64,000 nucleotides of DNA from Piscibacillus sp052246295 (lineage in GTDB: Bacteria > Bacillota > Bacilli > Bacillales > Alkalibacillaceae): NCBI GenBank assembly GCA_052246295.1, contig JBQQCO010000003.1; one strand, given 5' to 3'. Below the pieces are notes generated by a model that did not search any database, was not told the DNA's origin, and worked only from the letters and a program-made list of their open reading frames with translations. A program made the translations under genes and the position numbers. Position 1 is the first letter of the stretch; every line of letters starts with the position of its first letter. Below are positions 52,758 through 60,771 of the stretch, piece by piece.

Positions 52758-53195
52758 CTAATTAACTACTTCCCACTCTTCAACTGGGCCATCGATGACT
52801 TGAAATAATGGGTGTGGAATGATGTCTTTTGCGACTAATGTTTTTAGTTGTGTTAACCTATCAGGGGCTCGCTGTCTTAATTTCGCACGAAGGTGAGCCC
52901 ACTCATACTCAAGCTGACCAGTTGTCACTCGAAGCTGTTCGCCAGTCTCTATTTTAATAATTTTAGAATGGTCAAAATTATAGCCCCGAGCTTTAGCTTC
53001 TATATAAATGTATTCTAGATAGAGTCCAATTGCTTGAATCGGATCTTCCTGTTCGCGAAATCTCACTAGCTGAGGATGTTTCTTATACCCCTTAGTTTCT
53101 CCCAGTAACACCTTTTGTGCCAACAATGACTCTCGCCAACAAGCAACTAACCCTTTGGCATCTAAATATCTAGGGTGTATGGACCATAAACGCAT
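52758..53195 (-). CDS. Pyrimidine dimer DNA glycosylase (PF03013 type)
   Basis: The 145-residue protein opens MRLWSIHPRYLDAKGLVACW, the signature of the Pyr_excise family (T4 endonuclease V-like), followed by REQEDPIQAIGLYLEYIYIEA and later YEWAHLRAKLRQRAPDR. T4 endonuclease V uses the N-terminal amine and a Glu to cut cyclobutane dimers; Arg2 fits the DNA-binding start. In Bacillaceae the activity is inferred. It lies 13 bp after the 5'-3' exonuclease gene, so both may act in DNA repair. Confidence 0.82.
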   Translation of the reverse strand: MRLWSIHPRYLDAKGLVACWRESLLAQKVLLGETKGYKKHPQLVRFREQEDPIQAIGLYLEYIYIEAKARGYNFDHSKIIKIETGEQLRVTTGQLEYEWAHLRAKLRQRAPDRLTQLKTLVAKDIIPHPLFQVIDGPVEEWEVVN

Positions 53196-53208
53196 TTTGC
53201 ATCAACCT

Positions 53209-54072
53209 CTATATCATTTGATCTAAACGTTTAAACTCTAATTCTTGGAACTTCTCCATGACTCGGTCACGATTAATTCGAAACTCTGCATTTGATAAAT
53301 CACAAGTAACCCCTGCCTCACAGTAGATCTCCGCTAACCTCCTAGACAGATGCACCATATCAAGATCTGCCTCGAACTTTGCTCGCTGTGCCTTAGTTAG
53401 TGAATCTAAGTTGTTTAAAATGTTTTCTAATGAACCGTGTTGTTTAAGTAGTTTTAGGGCTGTTTTCTCACCAATTCCACGGACACCAGGGTAGTTATCA
53501 GATGAATCTCCCATCATTGCTTTTAGCTCAATCATTTGTTGTGGCGTGATTCCTTTTTCTTCAATAAAGCGTTCGGCATGATACACATCGTAGTTGCCGT
53601 AACCTTTTTTGAATAACACCACATTAACGTTTTCATCAAGAAGCTGAAGAATATCTTGGTCACCTGTTAAGATATAAACCTCAGAATCTTCCTTATATAA
53701 ATTTGCGAGAGTACCAATACAGTCATCGGCTTCATAGCCTACTTCTCCAACATTAGGAATATCCATCGCTTCTGTTACTTCTTTTACCAGATCAAACTGA
53801 GGGATTAACTCCTCAGGGGGCGCCCCACGGTTGGCTTTATATTCTGTATACAAATCGTTTCTAAACGTATGACTTCCCATATCCCAACACGCAATCACGT
53901 GAGTAGGTTGAAAGGTGTTCGTCGCTGTCAGTAGGTGTCGAACAAAACCATAAATTCCGTTTGTAGGAATGCCTTTACTGTTGACCATAAAATAACCTGA
54001 CATAGCTGTTGAATAGAACGCACGAAATAATAGAGCCATTCCATCCACTAATAAAACTTTATTCTTCTCCAT
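53209..54072 (-). CDS. ypcP: 5'-3' exonuclease (YpcP-like)
   Basis: The 287-residue protein has the FEN/5'-exonuclease fold: N-terminal KVLLVDGMALLFRAFYS, the acidic metal ligands in YEADDCIGTLA and LTGDQDILQLL, MMGDSSDNYPGVRGIGEKTALKLL with the helix-hairpin-helix. This matches the free-standing exonuclease of Bacillus (YpcP), like the N-terminal part of DNA polymerase I, which removes RNA primers. GGAGGCTTCAAA precedes the ATG. Confidence 0.92.
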   Translation of the reverse strand: MEKNKVLLVDGMALLFRAFYSTAMSGYFMVNSKGIPTNGIYGFVRHLLTATNTFQPTHVIACWDMGSHTFRNDLYTEYKANRGAPPEELIPQFDLVKEVTEAMDIPNVGEVGYEADDCIGTLANLYKEDSEVYILTGDQDILQLLDENVNVVLFKKGYGNYDVYHAERFIEEKGITPQQMIELKAMMGDSSDNYPGVRGIGEKTALKLLKQHGSLENILNNLDSLTKAQRAKFEADLDMVHLSRRLAEIYCEAGVTCDLSNAEFRINRDRVMEKFQELEFKRLDQMI

Positions 54073-54119
54073 TTTGAAGCCTCCAATATATAAAAGACAG
54101 ACTTATTCTGCCTGTGTGC

Positions 54120-54404
54120 CTATTTTCTCTCAACTGTTCTAAATAGTCGTATAAATTCTTCAGGCGACTTTTTGACATGTAAGGTGAAAACACCTTTAGT
54201 CGTATGTAAATAAAAGAACCCGAATTGTTGCGACAACATTTTGTACGAAACATCTAGCACTTGCTCAATCGGAAAATTTTGCTCAGTCGTGACAATACGA
54301 TCCTCATACAATTCAACCCAGTGTTCTTCTTCAATCCGCTTCTGTTCAAAGTTAAAATGATCGATTTCTCGCCTGATGCTAAAGTAGGGATGTTTGTGTA
54401 AAAT
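54120..54404 (-). CDS. Conserved small protein with a likely ATT start
   Basis: The frame is open from a stop at 54419 to 54120 and contains no ATG, GTG or TTG before codon 32 (TTG 54311). A strong GAAGGGAG lies eight bases before an ATT at 54404, giving 94 residues, and a promoter with TATAAT is at 54435. The protein sequence (HKHPYFSIRREIDHFNFEQ, then FPIEQVLDVSYKMLSQQ and LHVKKSPEEFIRLFR) reads as real protein with a beta-rich PH-like look. I do not recognise the family. If ATT is not used, the protein would start at TTG 54311 with no binding site. Confidence 0.6.
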   Translation of the reverse strand: MLHKHPYFSIRREIDHFNFEQKRIEEEHWVELYEDRIVTTEQNFPIEQVLDVSYKMLSQQFGFFYLHTTKGVFTLHVKKSPEEFIRLFRTVERK

Positions 54405-54434
54405 TGATAAAACTCCCTTCTATGTTCTGAAAAT

Positions 54435-54463
54435 ATTATAGCATTCAAGTTCAATCGTGTCTT
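54435..54463 (-). promoter_or_regulatory. Promoter upstream of the ATT-start gene
   Basis: On the minus strand TATAAT (54435-54440) is preceded at 17 bp by AAGACA (54458-54463), a fair -35 box. The transcript would start about 20 bases before the ATT, which leaves room for GAAGGGAG only. Confidence 0.55.
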
Positions 54464-54540
54464 GTTAAAAGATAGTTTCAGTAGGTTTAAATTGTACTAA
54501 TTCATTCTTATCGTTCAGTCCTGCTTTATCGTTATTACGT

Positions 54541-55002
54541 GCTCCCATATCGACAAAGTGAGCTCCTCTATCGACATTCAGCGCTCTCCAATCGACATTC
54601 AGAGCTTCCCTATCAACATTCAGCGCTTCCATATCGACATTCAGAGCTTCCATATTGACATTCAGAGCTTCCATATCGACATTCAGAGCTTCCATATCGA
54701 CATTCAGAGCTTCCATATCGACATTCAGAGCTTCCATATTGACATTCAGAGCTTCCCTATCGACATTCAGAGCTTCCATATCAACATTCAGCGCTTCCAT
54801 ATCGACATTCAGAGCTTCCATATCGACATTCAGAGCTTCCATATCGACATTCAGAGCTTCCATATCGACATTCAGAGCTTCCCTATCAACATTCAGAGCT
54901 TCCCTATCAACATTCAGCGCTTCCATATCGACATTCAGAGCTTCCATATCGACATTCAGAGCTTCCATATCGACATTCAGAGCTTCCTTATCAATATTCA
55001 TT
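54541..55002. repeat. 22-unit, 21-bp tandem array, ATATCGACATTCAGAGC type
   Basis: Twenty-two units of exactly 21 bp follow without gap from 54541 to 55002, each GCTTCCATATCGACATTCAG plus A or C, with scattered changes (CTATCAAC, ATATTGAC). Most middle units are identical or differ at one base, so it has expanded recently or is kept uniform. It is open in three or more frames on both strands, with heptads such as MEALNVD, but has no ribosome binding site. It lies between the M20 peptidase terminator and the promoter of the 94-residue gene. Confidence 0.95.
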
Positions 55003-55013
55003 TACTTTTAATG

Positions 55014-55053
55014 AAAAAATAAAGCCGTAGCATCTAGGCTTCGGCTTTATTTT
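55014..55053 (-). terminator. Terminator of the M20 peptidase gene
   Basis: AATAAAGCCGTAGC / GCTTCGGCTTTATT (one mismatch) with a six-base loop. The stop codon lies in its second arm. Confidence 0.85.
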
Positions 55054-56186
55054 CCATATTCACATAGTAACAAGGCCAATAGTGCACTGCGCTTTGGCAT
55101 TTCACTGATGACGCAATGCTCATGGTGAGCATGTGCCCCAGCACCAACTGCTCCGAGCCCGTCTAAGGTTGGTGCAAGCGATGCCGTAAAGTTCGCATCA
55201 CTTCCGCCACCTGTGAACTCTTCTATTAATTCCACACCCAAGTACTCATGTGCTAGTTCTTTAGCTTTTTCGAAAAGTCGTTCGATCTCGTCTGTGCGTT
55301 CTAATGGTGGTCTGTAAATTTCACCAGTCACGCTAATTTCAATGTCTGGGTCGTGAGGTTTTATGTTTTGAATAAGCGGTACCACTCGGTCCATCTCTTC
55401 TTTTGTTTGGACACGCACATCCACAACGGCATGCGCATCTTCTGCGATGACATTTTTTTGAGAACCGCCATCAATTAACCCAACGTTCACAGTCGTTCCT
55501 TTTTGTAAATCTGTAAGACTCGATAAATATGTGATTTGTTCAGCTAGCTCTTCAATAGCACTAGCTCCTTTTTCAGGGTCAATCCCTGCGTGGGACGGAA
55601 CACCATGCACTCGAATCTCAAATGTTCCAACACCTTTACGGGCTGTTTTCAAAGCGCCTTCCTTGCCAAGTGACGGTTCCAACACAAAAACACCGTCACT
55701 TTTTTTAGCTTCTTCAATAATATAGCCTTTTGATGTCGGGCTTCCTAATTCCTCATCACTCGTCATCATTAAGACGATTTTTTTATTTAAATGAACACGA
55801 AGTTCTTTCAGTGCCTTGATCGCAAATAATGCTTGAACAATTCCAGCTTTCATATCAAAAGTTCCAGGCCCATAAGCTTTGCCGTCTGTAATAGAAAACG
55901 GCATTTCCTCTAATGTGCCTTCTGGCCAAACGGTATCCATATGAGTAATGATTAATAATTGCCGCTCTCCTTCTCCCCATTCAGCCTTCAAATGAGGTGA
56001 ATAACAATCGCTAGGTAAAAGTTCAACCTTACCACCTGTTATGTCCTTAAAGATTTGAGATAAGTGCTGTCCAATCTTTTTCGTTAAATCTGGTCTAGTT
56101 GATGGTGATTCGTAACAAACTAGTTGTTCTAATAAATCTACCATCTCATCTTCTCTTTGATGTAAATAATCAACTAATTCCTTCAA
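55047..56186 (-). CDS. M20 family metallopeptidase
   Basis: The protein has 379 residues from TTG 56186, six bases after GGGGGAG; the open frame upstream has no binding site and overlaps the divergent gene. It has the two-zinc site of M20 enzymes: LLIITHMDTVWPEG (His and Asp ligands), FDMKAGIVQALFA with the bridging Asp, TSDEELGSPTSKG with the catalytic Glu, and the late His in HAHHEHCVISEMP. The middle insert is the dimerisation domain. It resembles glutamate carboxypeptidase-like or ArgE-like enzymes of the CPG2 group. Confidence 0.88.
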   Translation of the reverse strand: MKELVDYLHQREDEMVDLLEQLVCYESPSTRPDLTKKIGQHLSQIFKDITGGKVELLPSDCYSPHLKAEWGEGERQLLIITHMDTVWPEGTLEEMPFSITDGKAYGPGTFDMKAGIVQALFAIKALKELRVHLNKKIVLMMTSDEELGSPTSKGYIIEEAKKSDGVFVLEPSLGKEGALKTARKGVGTFEIRVHGVPSHAGIDPEKGASAIEELAEQITYLSSLTDLQKGTTVNVGLIDGGSQKNVIAEDAHAVVDVRVQTKEEMDRVVPLIQNIKPHDPDIEISVTGEIYRPPLERTDEIERLFEKAKELAHEYLGVELIEEFTGGGSDANFTASLAPTLDGLGAVGAGAHAHHEHCVISEMPKRSALLALLLCEYGK

Positions 56187-56271
56187 CAGTTTCTCCCCCG
56201 ACGGTCTATACAATCTTTCATTATTATTATACACTTTTTCATAACAAACGGTTATAGGGTGTGTAGAGATT

Positions 56272-56868
56272 ATGAAGGAAAATTTTAAGCAAATGATGGA
56301 AGTCATTCACCTTTCTGAAAAACTTAAATACGAACTTCGACATAGTTGGTTATCTAACGGTAGACAAGAAAGCGTTGCTGAACACACTTGGAGATTATCA
56401 TTAATGGCAATGCTAATCGCGCCACACTTAGAAAGAGAAATCGACACTTCTAAACTATTAAAAATGATTATTATCCACGACCTAGTTGAGGCTGAGGCAG
56501 GGGACGTCCCTGCATTTGACACACTGAACAATCAACAAGTAAAAGAGCTCAAAACGCAGAAAGAAGAACAAGCCATTTTGCATATAAAAGAATTAGTTCG
56601 TGGTGAGCAAGGAAATGAATGGTATCAGCTCTGGCATGAATTTGAAGCTAAAGAAACTTATGAAGCTAAAGTCGCCAATGCTCTAGATAAACTCGAAGCC
56701 CAAATTCAGCATAATGAAGCCGACATAAAAACATGGTTACCTATCGAGTACGACATGAGCTACATGCTTGGACGACATACTTCATTTAGCCCTGTTCTCG
56801 ATCAATTGAAAGACGTCATTGAAGAAGAAGCAGATAAAAAAATAAAACAAACAACAGGATCTGGTTAG
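56272..56868 (+). CDS. HD domain phosphohydrolase (YfbR-like)
   Basis: The 198-residue protein has the HD metal motif: RQESVAEHTWRLSLMAMLIA (first His), IIIHDLVEAEAGDVPAFD (His-Asp) and a late Asp in NALDKLEAQIQHNEAD. This is the YfbR/HDDC2-type group, 5'-deoxynucleotidases acting on dNMPs; the exact substrate is unproven. It is divergent from the M20 peptidase gene. Confidence 0.88.
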   Translation: MKENFKQMMEVIHLSEKLKYELRHSWLSNGRQESVAEHTWRLSLMAMLIAPHLEREIDTSKLLKMIIIHDLVEAEAGDVPAFDTLNNQQVKELKTQKEEQAILHIKELVRGEQGNEWYQLWHEFEAKETYEAKVANALDKLEAQIQHNEADIKTWLPIEYDMSYMLGRHTSFSPVLDQLKDVIEEEADKKIKQTTGSG

Positions 56869-56888
56869 AATACAACCAGATCTTTTTT
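56858..56888 (+). terminator. Terminator of the HD gene
   Basis: GATCTGGTT / AACCAGATC with a seven-base loop and six T residues. The stop codon lies inside. Confidence 0.9.
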
Positions 56889-56941
56889 GCACCTTTCAAA
56901 TAAACTTATGCGTCATACAAGTACAAGAAAGGAGGCACATA

Positions 56942-57514
56942 ATGTCAAATAGCTTTGAGGCACGATTAAATCAAGAAGAATTAACAGAACAGCAACGCCT
57001 CGAAATATTAGAAGAATGTATGAGTCAATACGGACATGAAATTAAGCGCGTTGTAAACTCATATGTAAAAAATAAGTCGGACACTGAGGACATTACTCAA
57101 GATGTTTTTGTTAAAGTCTACGAAAACTTAAACACCTTCAGAGGTCAGTCCTCATTACGTAGCTGGATTTATTCTATCGCTATAAATAAAAGCAAGGATC
57201 ATTTAAGGTCTTTAAAGAATCGACAACGAATTTACAAAGAAAAAGTCGTAAACCTTTGGCAGCACAAAGACGAGGAATCACCTGAGAAGCATTCCATGAA
57301 ACAAGAGGGAATGAAACAAATTTTAAGTAAAGTGAACGAACTGCCCTTAAAATATCGAGAAGTGATCATACTTTATTACTTTGAAGAGTTGGCTTTAAAA
57401 GAAATTTCAGAGGTCTTGTCAATCAAACTAAACACCGCGAAAGCACGTCTTCAAAGGGCTCGTAAAAAGTTAAAACCAAAGTTGGAACAAAATGGAGGTG
57501 ATCAACTTGGATAA
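56942..57514 (+). CDS. ECF-type RNA polymerase sigma factor
   Basis: The 190-residue protein has sigma region 2 (about residues 22-95: YVKNKSDTEDITQDVFVKVYENLNTFRGQSSLRSWIYSIAINKSKDHLR split over two helices) and region 4 (about 130-180: LPLKYREVIILYYFEELALKEISEVLSIKLNTAKARLQRARKKL), with no region 1 or 3. This is the extracytoplasmic function layout, close to SigV/SigX in size. The gene after it overlaps by eight bases and is the likely membrane anti-sigma factor. AAAGGAGGC precedes the ATG. Confidence 0.93.
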   Translation: MSNSFEARLNQEELTEQQRLEILEECMSQYGHEIKRVVNSYVKNKSDTEDITQDVFVKVYENLNTFRGQSSLRSWIYSIAINKSKDHLRSLKNRQRIYKEKVVNLWQHKDEESPEKHSMKQEGMKQILSKVNELPLKYREVIILYYFEELALKEISEVLSIKLNTAKARLQRARKKLKPKLEQNGGDQLG

Positions 57515-58832
57515 AGAGCTACAAAAGGCTAAGGAACAGTATCAGAACGAAGTTGAATTTACAGACCACGACCGAAACCAAGTACTTGAAAAAATCTCTG
57601 AAGCTCATCAAAGAACGCCCAAAAAAAGGGTTTTTCATCCCTTTCCAATAGCTGCAGCTTTAATCGCTACATTATTAATTGGCTTTCTATTTTTAAGTAA
57701 TTACGATCAATTATTTAAACAAAATACGGCATCTCCAAGTTCTGAGTCCGTTGCAGGATATATTGTCAAAATAGAAGATCAACGCGCTTTAGTCACAAAT
57801 TCGGAGAATGAAACATCAATATGGATTAATGATTTACCCGATCCACTTGATCTAGGGCACCAGATAGAAGGTTCATATGAGGATCATGAAGAATCAGCCA
57901 TTGAATTAAATGAATACGAAATCACAAATAATGAAACAGTTGAAGATTCTCGAATGACAAAGAATGAAGCAGTCAGAATCGCGCTGACAGAAGCTGATAC
58001 TAGTGATTATGAGAGAATTGTTATTCGCAACGTTATATTTAATCAGAGCGAACAATTTTGGAGTATCGGAATTGACGTTGATGATTCTGCGATTATCATT
58101 AACATCGACGATCAAACAGGCGAAATTCTTTCAGAAGAACATCCTGAAGCAGAGGAACCAAACTTAGATGAAGTCATAAGCAACTATGAAGAAACCATTA
58201 CGTCATTAAAAAATGAAAACACACAAGAAATCGATTTTGACTCAAAAGATGAAGTTATGGATTATCTAACCCAAGCGATGTCATACTCGTTGGCTGAGAG
58301 TCATATTGACACTTATATCGAAGAAAGAGATGACGGACTGTACCTAGTACCAACAGAATTTCCTGTTTTTATTAATACAGATGAAGATTATCAAACATCA
58401 CAAGAAGACGCTAACACGTACCATGTCACTCAAGAGCAAGATACTGAGTTAACAGACCATATTGAAATGACGTTTATCATTACTAACCATGATGGCACTT
58501 GGATTGTAGATGAAGTCGAGGTTGAACAATTAAACCAACCTTCAATAGAGATAGAGTCTGACCAACAAGCAGAGGAAGAGGTCGAGCGCGCCTTACAACT
58601 AGGTGATCAATATCAATATAGTTATGAAGGCCAAAAATCTCCTTCTGAAGAATATGAAAACCAAAACCTTGCCTTAATTCATGTCTACGAAGAAAACGAC
58701 AACGCAACTGCGACATATGGTTGGTATTATATTAACATGGATACTCGAAGCATTTACGAATATGATTTAGCGAACAACAATCTCAATTTACGTTACGAAT
58801 ACCATGATGGAGACTATGTAGAGGTTGAATAA
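57507..58832 (+). CDS. Putative anti-sigma factor with extracytoplasmic PepSY-like region
   Basis: From TTG 57507, eight bases after GGAGGTGATC, the protein has 441 residues; an ATG at 57492 lies within the upstream gene and before that site. Residues 1-45 are cytoplasmic, one helix follows (HPFPIAAALIATLLIGFLFLS, about 47-65), and a long, very acidic outer part of about 370 residues contains one PepSY-like segment (SRMTKNEAVRIALTEADTSD, then IINIDDQTGEILSEE). The overlap with the sigma gene marks it as its likely partner. It shows no known zinc anti-sigma motif (HxxxCxxC). Confidence 0.75.
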   Translation: MDKELQKAKEQYQNEVEFTDHDRNQVLEKISEAHQRTPKKRVFHPFPIAAALIATLLIGFLFLSNYDQLFKQNTASPSSESVAGYIVKIEDQRALVTNSENETSIWINDLPDPLDLGHQIEGSYEDHEESAIELNEYEITNNETVEDSRMTKNEAVRIALTEADTSDYERIVIRNVIFNQSEQFWSIGIDVDDSAIIINIDDQTGEILSEEHPEAEEPNLDEVISNYEETITSLKNENTQEIDFDSKDEVMDYLTQAMSYSLAESHIDTYIEERDDGLYLVPTEFPVFINTDEDYQTSQEDANTYHVTQEQDTELTDHIEMTFIITNHDGTWIVDEVEVEQLNQPSIEIESDQQAEEEVERALQLGDQYQYSYEGQKSPSEEYENQNLALIHVYEENDNATATYGWYYINMDTRSIYEYDLANNNLNLRYEYHDGDYVEVE

Positions 58833-58837
58833 CTATT

Positions 58838-58875
58838 AAGCCTATCGAGGACTAATAAATCTCGATAGGTTTTTT
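58838..58875 (+). terminator. Terminator of the sigma/anti-sigma operon
   Basis: CCTATCGAG / CTCGATAGG with an 11-base loop and six T residues, just after the stop codon. Confidence 0.88.
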
Positions 58876-59040
58876 ATTTTCTTTAATTAAAATGCGAAAC
58901 ATCTGTTAGAGAAGCGGTTGCAACCTTCCCAAACCATTATTACGAATCTTCTAAAAAATTTCGAGCTCCGTACTATTTATTTTTTTCATTTTTCGATAAA
59001 ATAAGGAGTATTGAGGATTTACATAGATGGAGGCTTCAAC

Positions 59041-60771
59041 ATGAAATACGTTGCTCGTTACTTAAAACCCTATTACTTTCATATGATTATCGCCTGGATA
59101 CTCATGTTAATCGAATTAACCGTTGAGTTACTCCTTCCATTCTTTTTAGGTAAAATGATTGATGAAGGTATCTTAAATCAAGATCTAAACACTGTTATTT
59201 ATTGGGGCTCCATAATGATTGTGCTAGCCCTTGTCTCATTTGCAGCAGGAATCATTAATTCGTTTTATTCCGCTCACGTGACATTCAAGTTCGGTTACGA
59301 TGTAAGGCAAAAGTTATTTGAGAAAGTGCAAGCTTTTTCATTCAAAAACCTAAACGAATACCCAACATCATCACTCATCACACGTTTCACGAATGATATA
59401 CGAATGATTCAGAATGGTATTTTCATGGGCTTACGCATTATGCTTCGTGCTCCACTGTTAGTTATAGGTGGGGTTATAATGGCCTTCATTGTTAACTGGA
59501 AAATTGCGCTTATTTTCTTAGTAACTGTGCCATTATTAATCGGATTTTTACTAATTGTTGTACGCAAAGCCGGAAAACTTTTTAGTAAAGTACAAGAACG
59601 ATTAGATAACGTGAACCGCGTCATGCAAGAAAACTTATCAGGAATACGATTGATCAAAGCATTTTTAAGAAAGAAACATGAAACGAATCGCTTTGTCGAT
59701 GCGAATTCAGAACTTATGGACTATACGAAAAAGTCCTTGCGCCTAATTGAAACCGCGATGCCTGTCCTACTATTTGTGATGAACATGAGCTTGTTGTTCA
59801 TTCTATGGTATGGAAGCAGTGAGGTTCGAGCTGGTAATGCACAAGTTGGTGATGTCGTTGCGATTATAAACTATGCACTACGTGTTTCCATGGCCATATC
59901 AATGTTCGGCTTTTTAACGATGGCTATTGCGAGATTAAAAGCATCAGCTGATCGAATCGCAAATGTGTTAGATGCTGAAATTGATCTATTGGAGGCCGAT
60001 GATGCGAATGATCAATATCAAGTAAAAGACGGTTCCATTGAATTTTCTAATGTGTCATTCCGTTATCCTAACTTAAAAGAAGATGTATTAACTGAATTAT
60101 CGTTTACCGTGAAACCCCAAGAGAAGATTGCAATCATTGGAGCAACAGGCTCCGGTAAAACGTCACTATTTCAGTTGATTCCTCGTTTATATGATGTTAA
60201 TAAAGGTGCTGTCTACATAGATGGTCATGATGTTCGTGATTATAAGTTGGACCATCTGCGCCGAGCAATTGGTTATGTTCCTCAAGCCCCGCTACTTTTC
60301 ACTGGGTCCATAAGAGAAAATATCCGGTGGGGTAAGAACGAAGCTACAGAGGACGACATTATACAAGCGGCTAAAGACGCTCAAATCCACGATACAATTA
60401 AAGAACTCCCACATGGTTTTGACACGAAAATCGGTCAAAAAGGGGTTAATTTATCAGGTGGACAGAAACAACGTGTCTCTATTGCGCGCGCGTTAATTAG
60501 AAGACCGAGAATTTTAATGCTAGATGATAGTACAAGTGCCCTTGATTTAAAAACCGAGTCTAGATTATTGGATGCCATTCAGGATTATGAATGTACAACA
60601 TTAATTGTGACGCAAAAAATCACAACAGCAATGAACGCGGATCGTATCTTCTTAATTGATGATGGACGCTTGTTAGACGTTGGACGTCATGATCAACTAC
60701 TTAAAACATCTGATCTTTATCGTAAGATTGTTGAATCACAGTTTGGGAAGGAGGGTGTGCATGAGCATTAA
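59041..60771 (+). CDS. Heterodimeric ABC exporter, half with degenerate ATPase site
   Basis: From ATG 59041, seven bases after TGGAGG, the protein has 576 residues: a six-helix exporter domain (1-300) and an ATPase domain (about 335-576). Walker A GATGSGKTS (about 367) and the signature LSGGQKQR (about 470) are normal. The catalytic Glu after Walker B is Asp (ILMLDDSTSALD), and the H-loop His is Gln (IVTQK). In BmrC/TM287-type heterodimers this half keeps the good signature but a dead catalytic site. Its partner overlaps its end by 11 bp. Confidence 0.92.
   Translation: MKYVARYLKPYYFHMIIAWILMLIELTVELLLPFFLGKMIDEGILNQDLNTVIYWGSIMIVLALVSFAAGIINSFYSAHVTFKFGYDVRQKLFEKVQAFSFKNLNEYPTSSLITRFTNDIRMIQNGIFMGLRIMLRAPLLVIGGVIMAFIVNWKIALIFLVTVPLLIGFLLIVVRKAGKLFSKVQERLDNVNRVMQENLSGIRLIKAFLRKKHETNRFVDANSELMDYTKKSLRLIETAMPVLLFVMNMSLLFILWYGSSEVRAGNAQVGDVVAIINYALRVSMAISMFGFLTMAIARLKASADRIANVLDAEIDLLEADDANDQYQVKDGSIEFSNVSFRYPNLKEDVLTELSFTVKPQEKIAIIGATGSGKTSLFQLIPRLYDVNKGAVYIDGHDVRDYKLDHLRRAIGYVPQAPLLFTGSIRENIRWGKNEATEDDIIQAAKDAQIHDTIKELPHGFDTKIGQKGVNLSGGQKQRVSIARALIRRPRILMLDDSTSALDLKTESRLLDAIQDYECTTLIVTQKITTAMNADRIFLIDDGRLLDVGRHDQLLKTSDLYRKIVESQFGKEGVHEH

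Noticed and set aside
54059..54253. Alternative frame of about 64 codons over the small gene at 54120-54404
   Set aside because: It is out of frame with the segment that reads as protein, has biased composition, and lacks a ribosome binding site.
54465..55022. Two long open frames of about 178 and 154 codons on opposite strands with seven-residue repeats
   Set aside because: Both are produced by the 21-bp array, which is open in several frames. Neither has a ribosome binding site.
58876..59040. Leader peptide or attenuator before the ABC exporter, as for B. subtilis bmrB
   Set aside because: No small frame with a ribosome binding site and no antiterminator-type hairpin pair was found in this gap.
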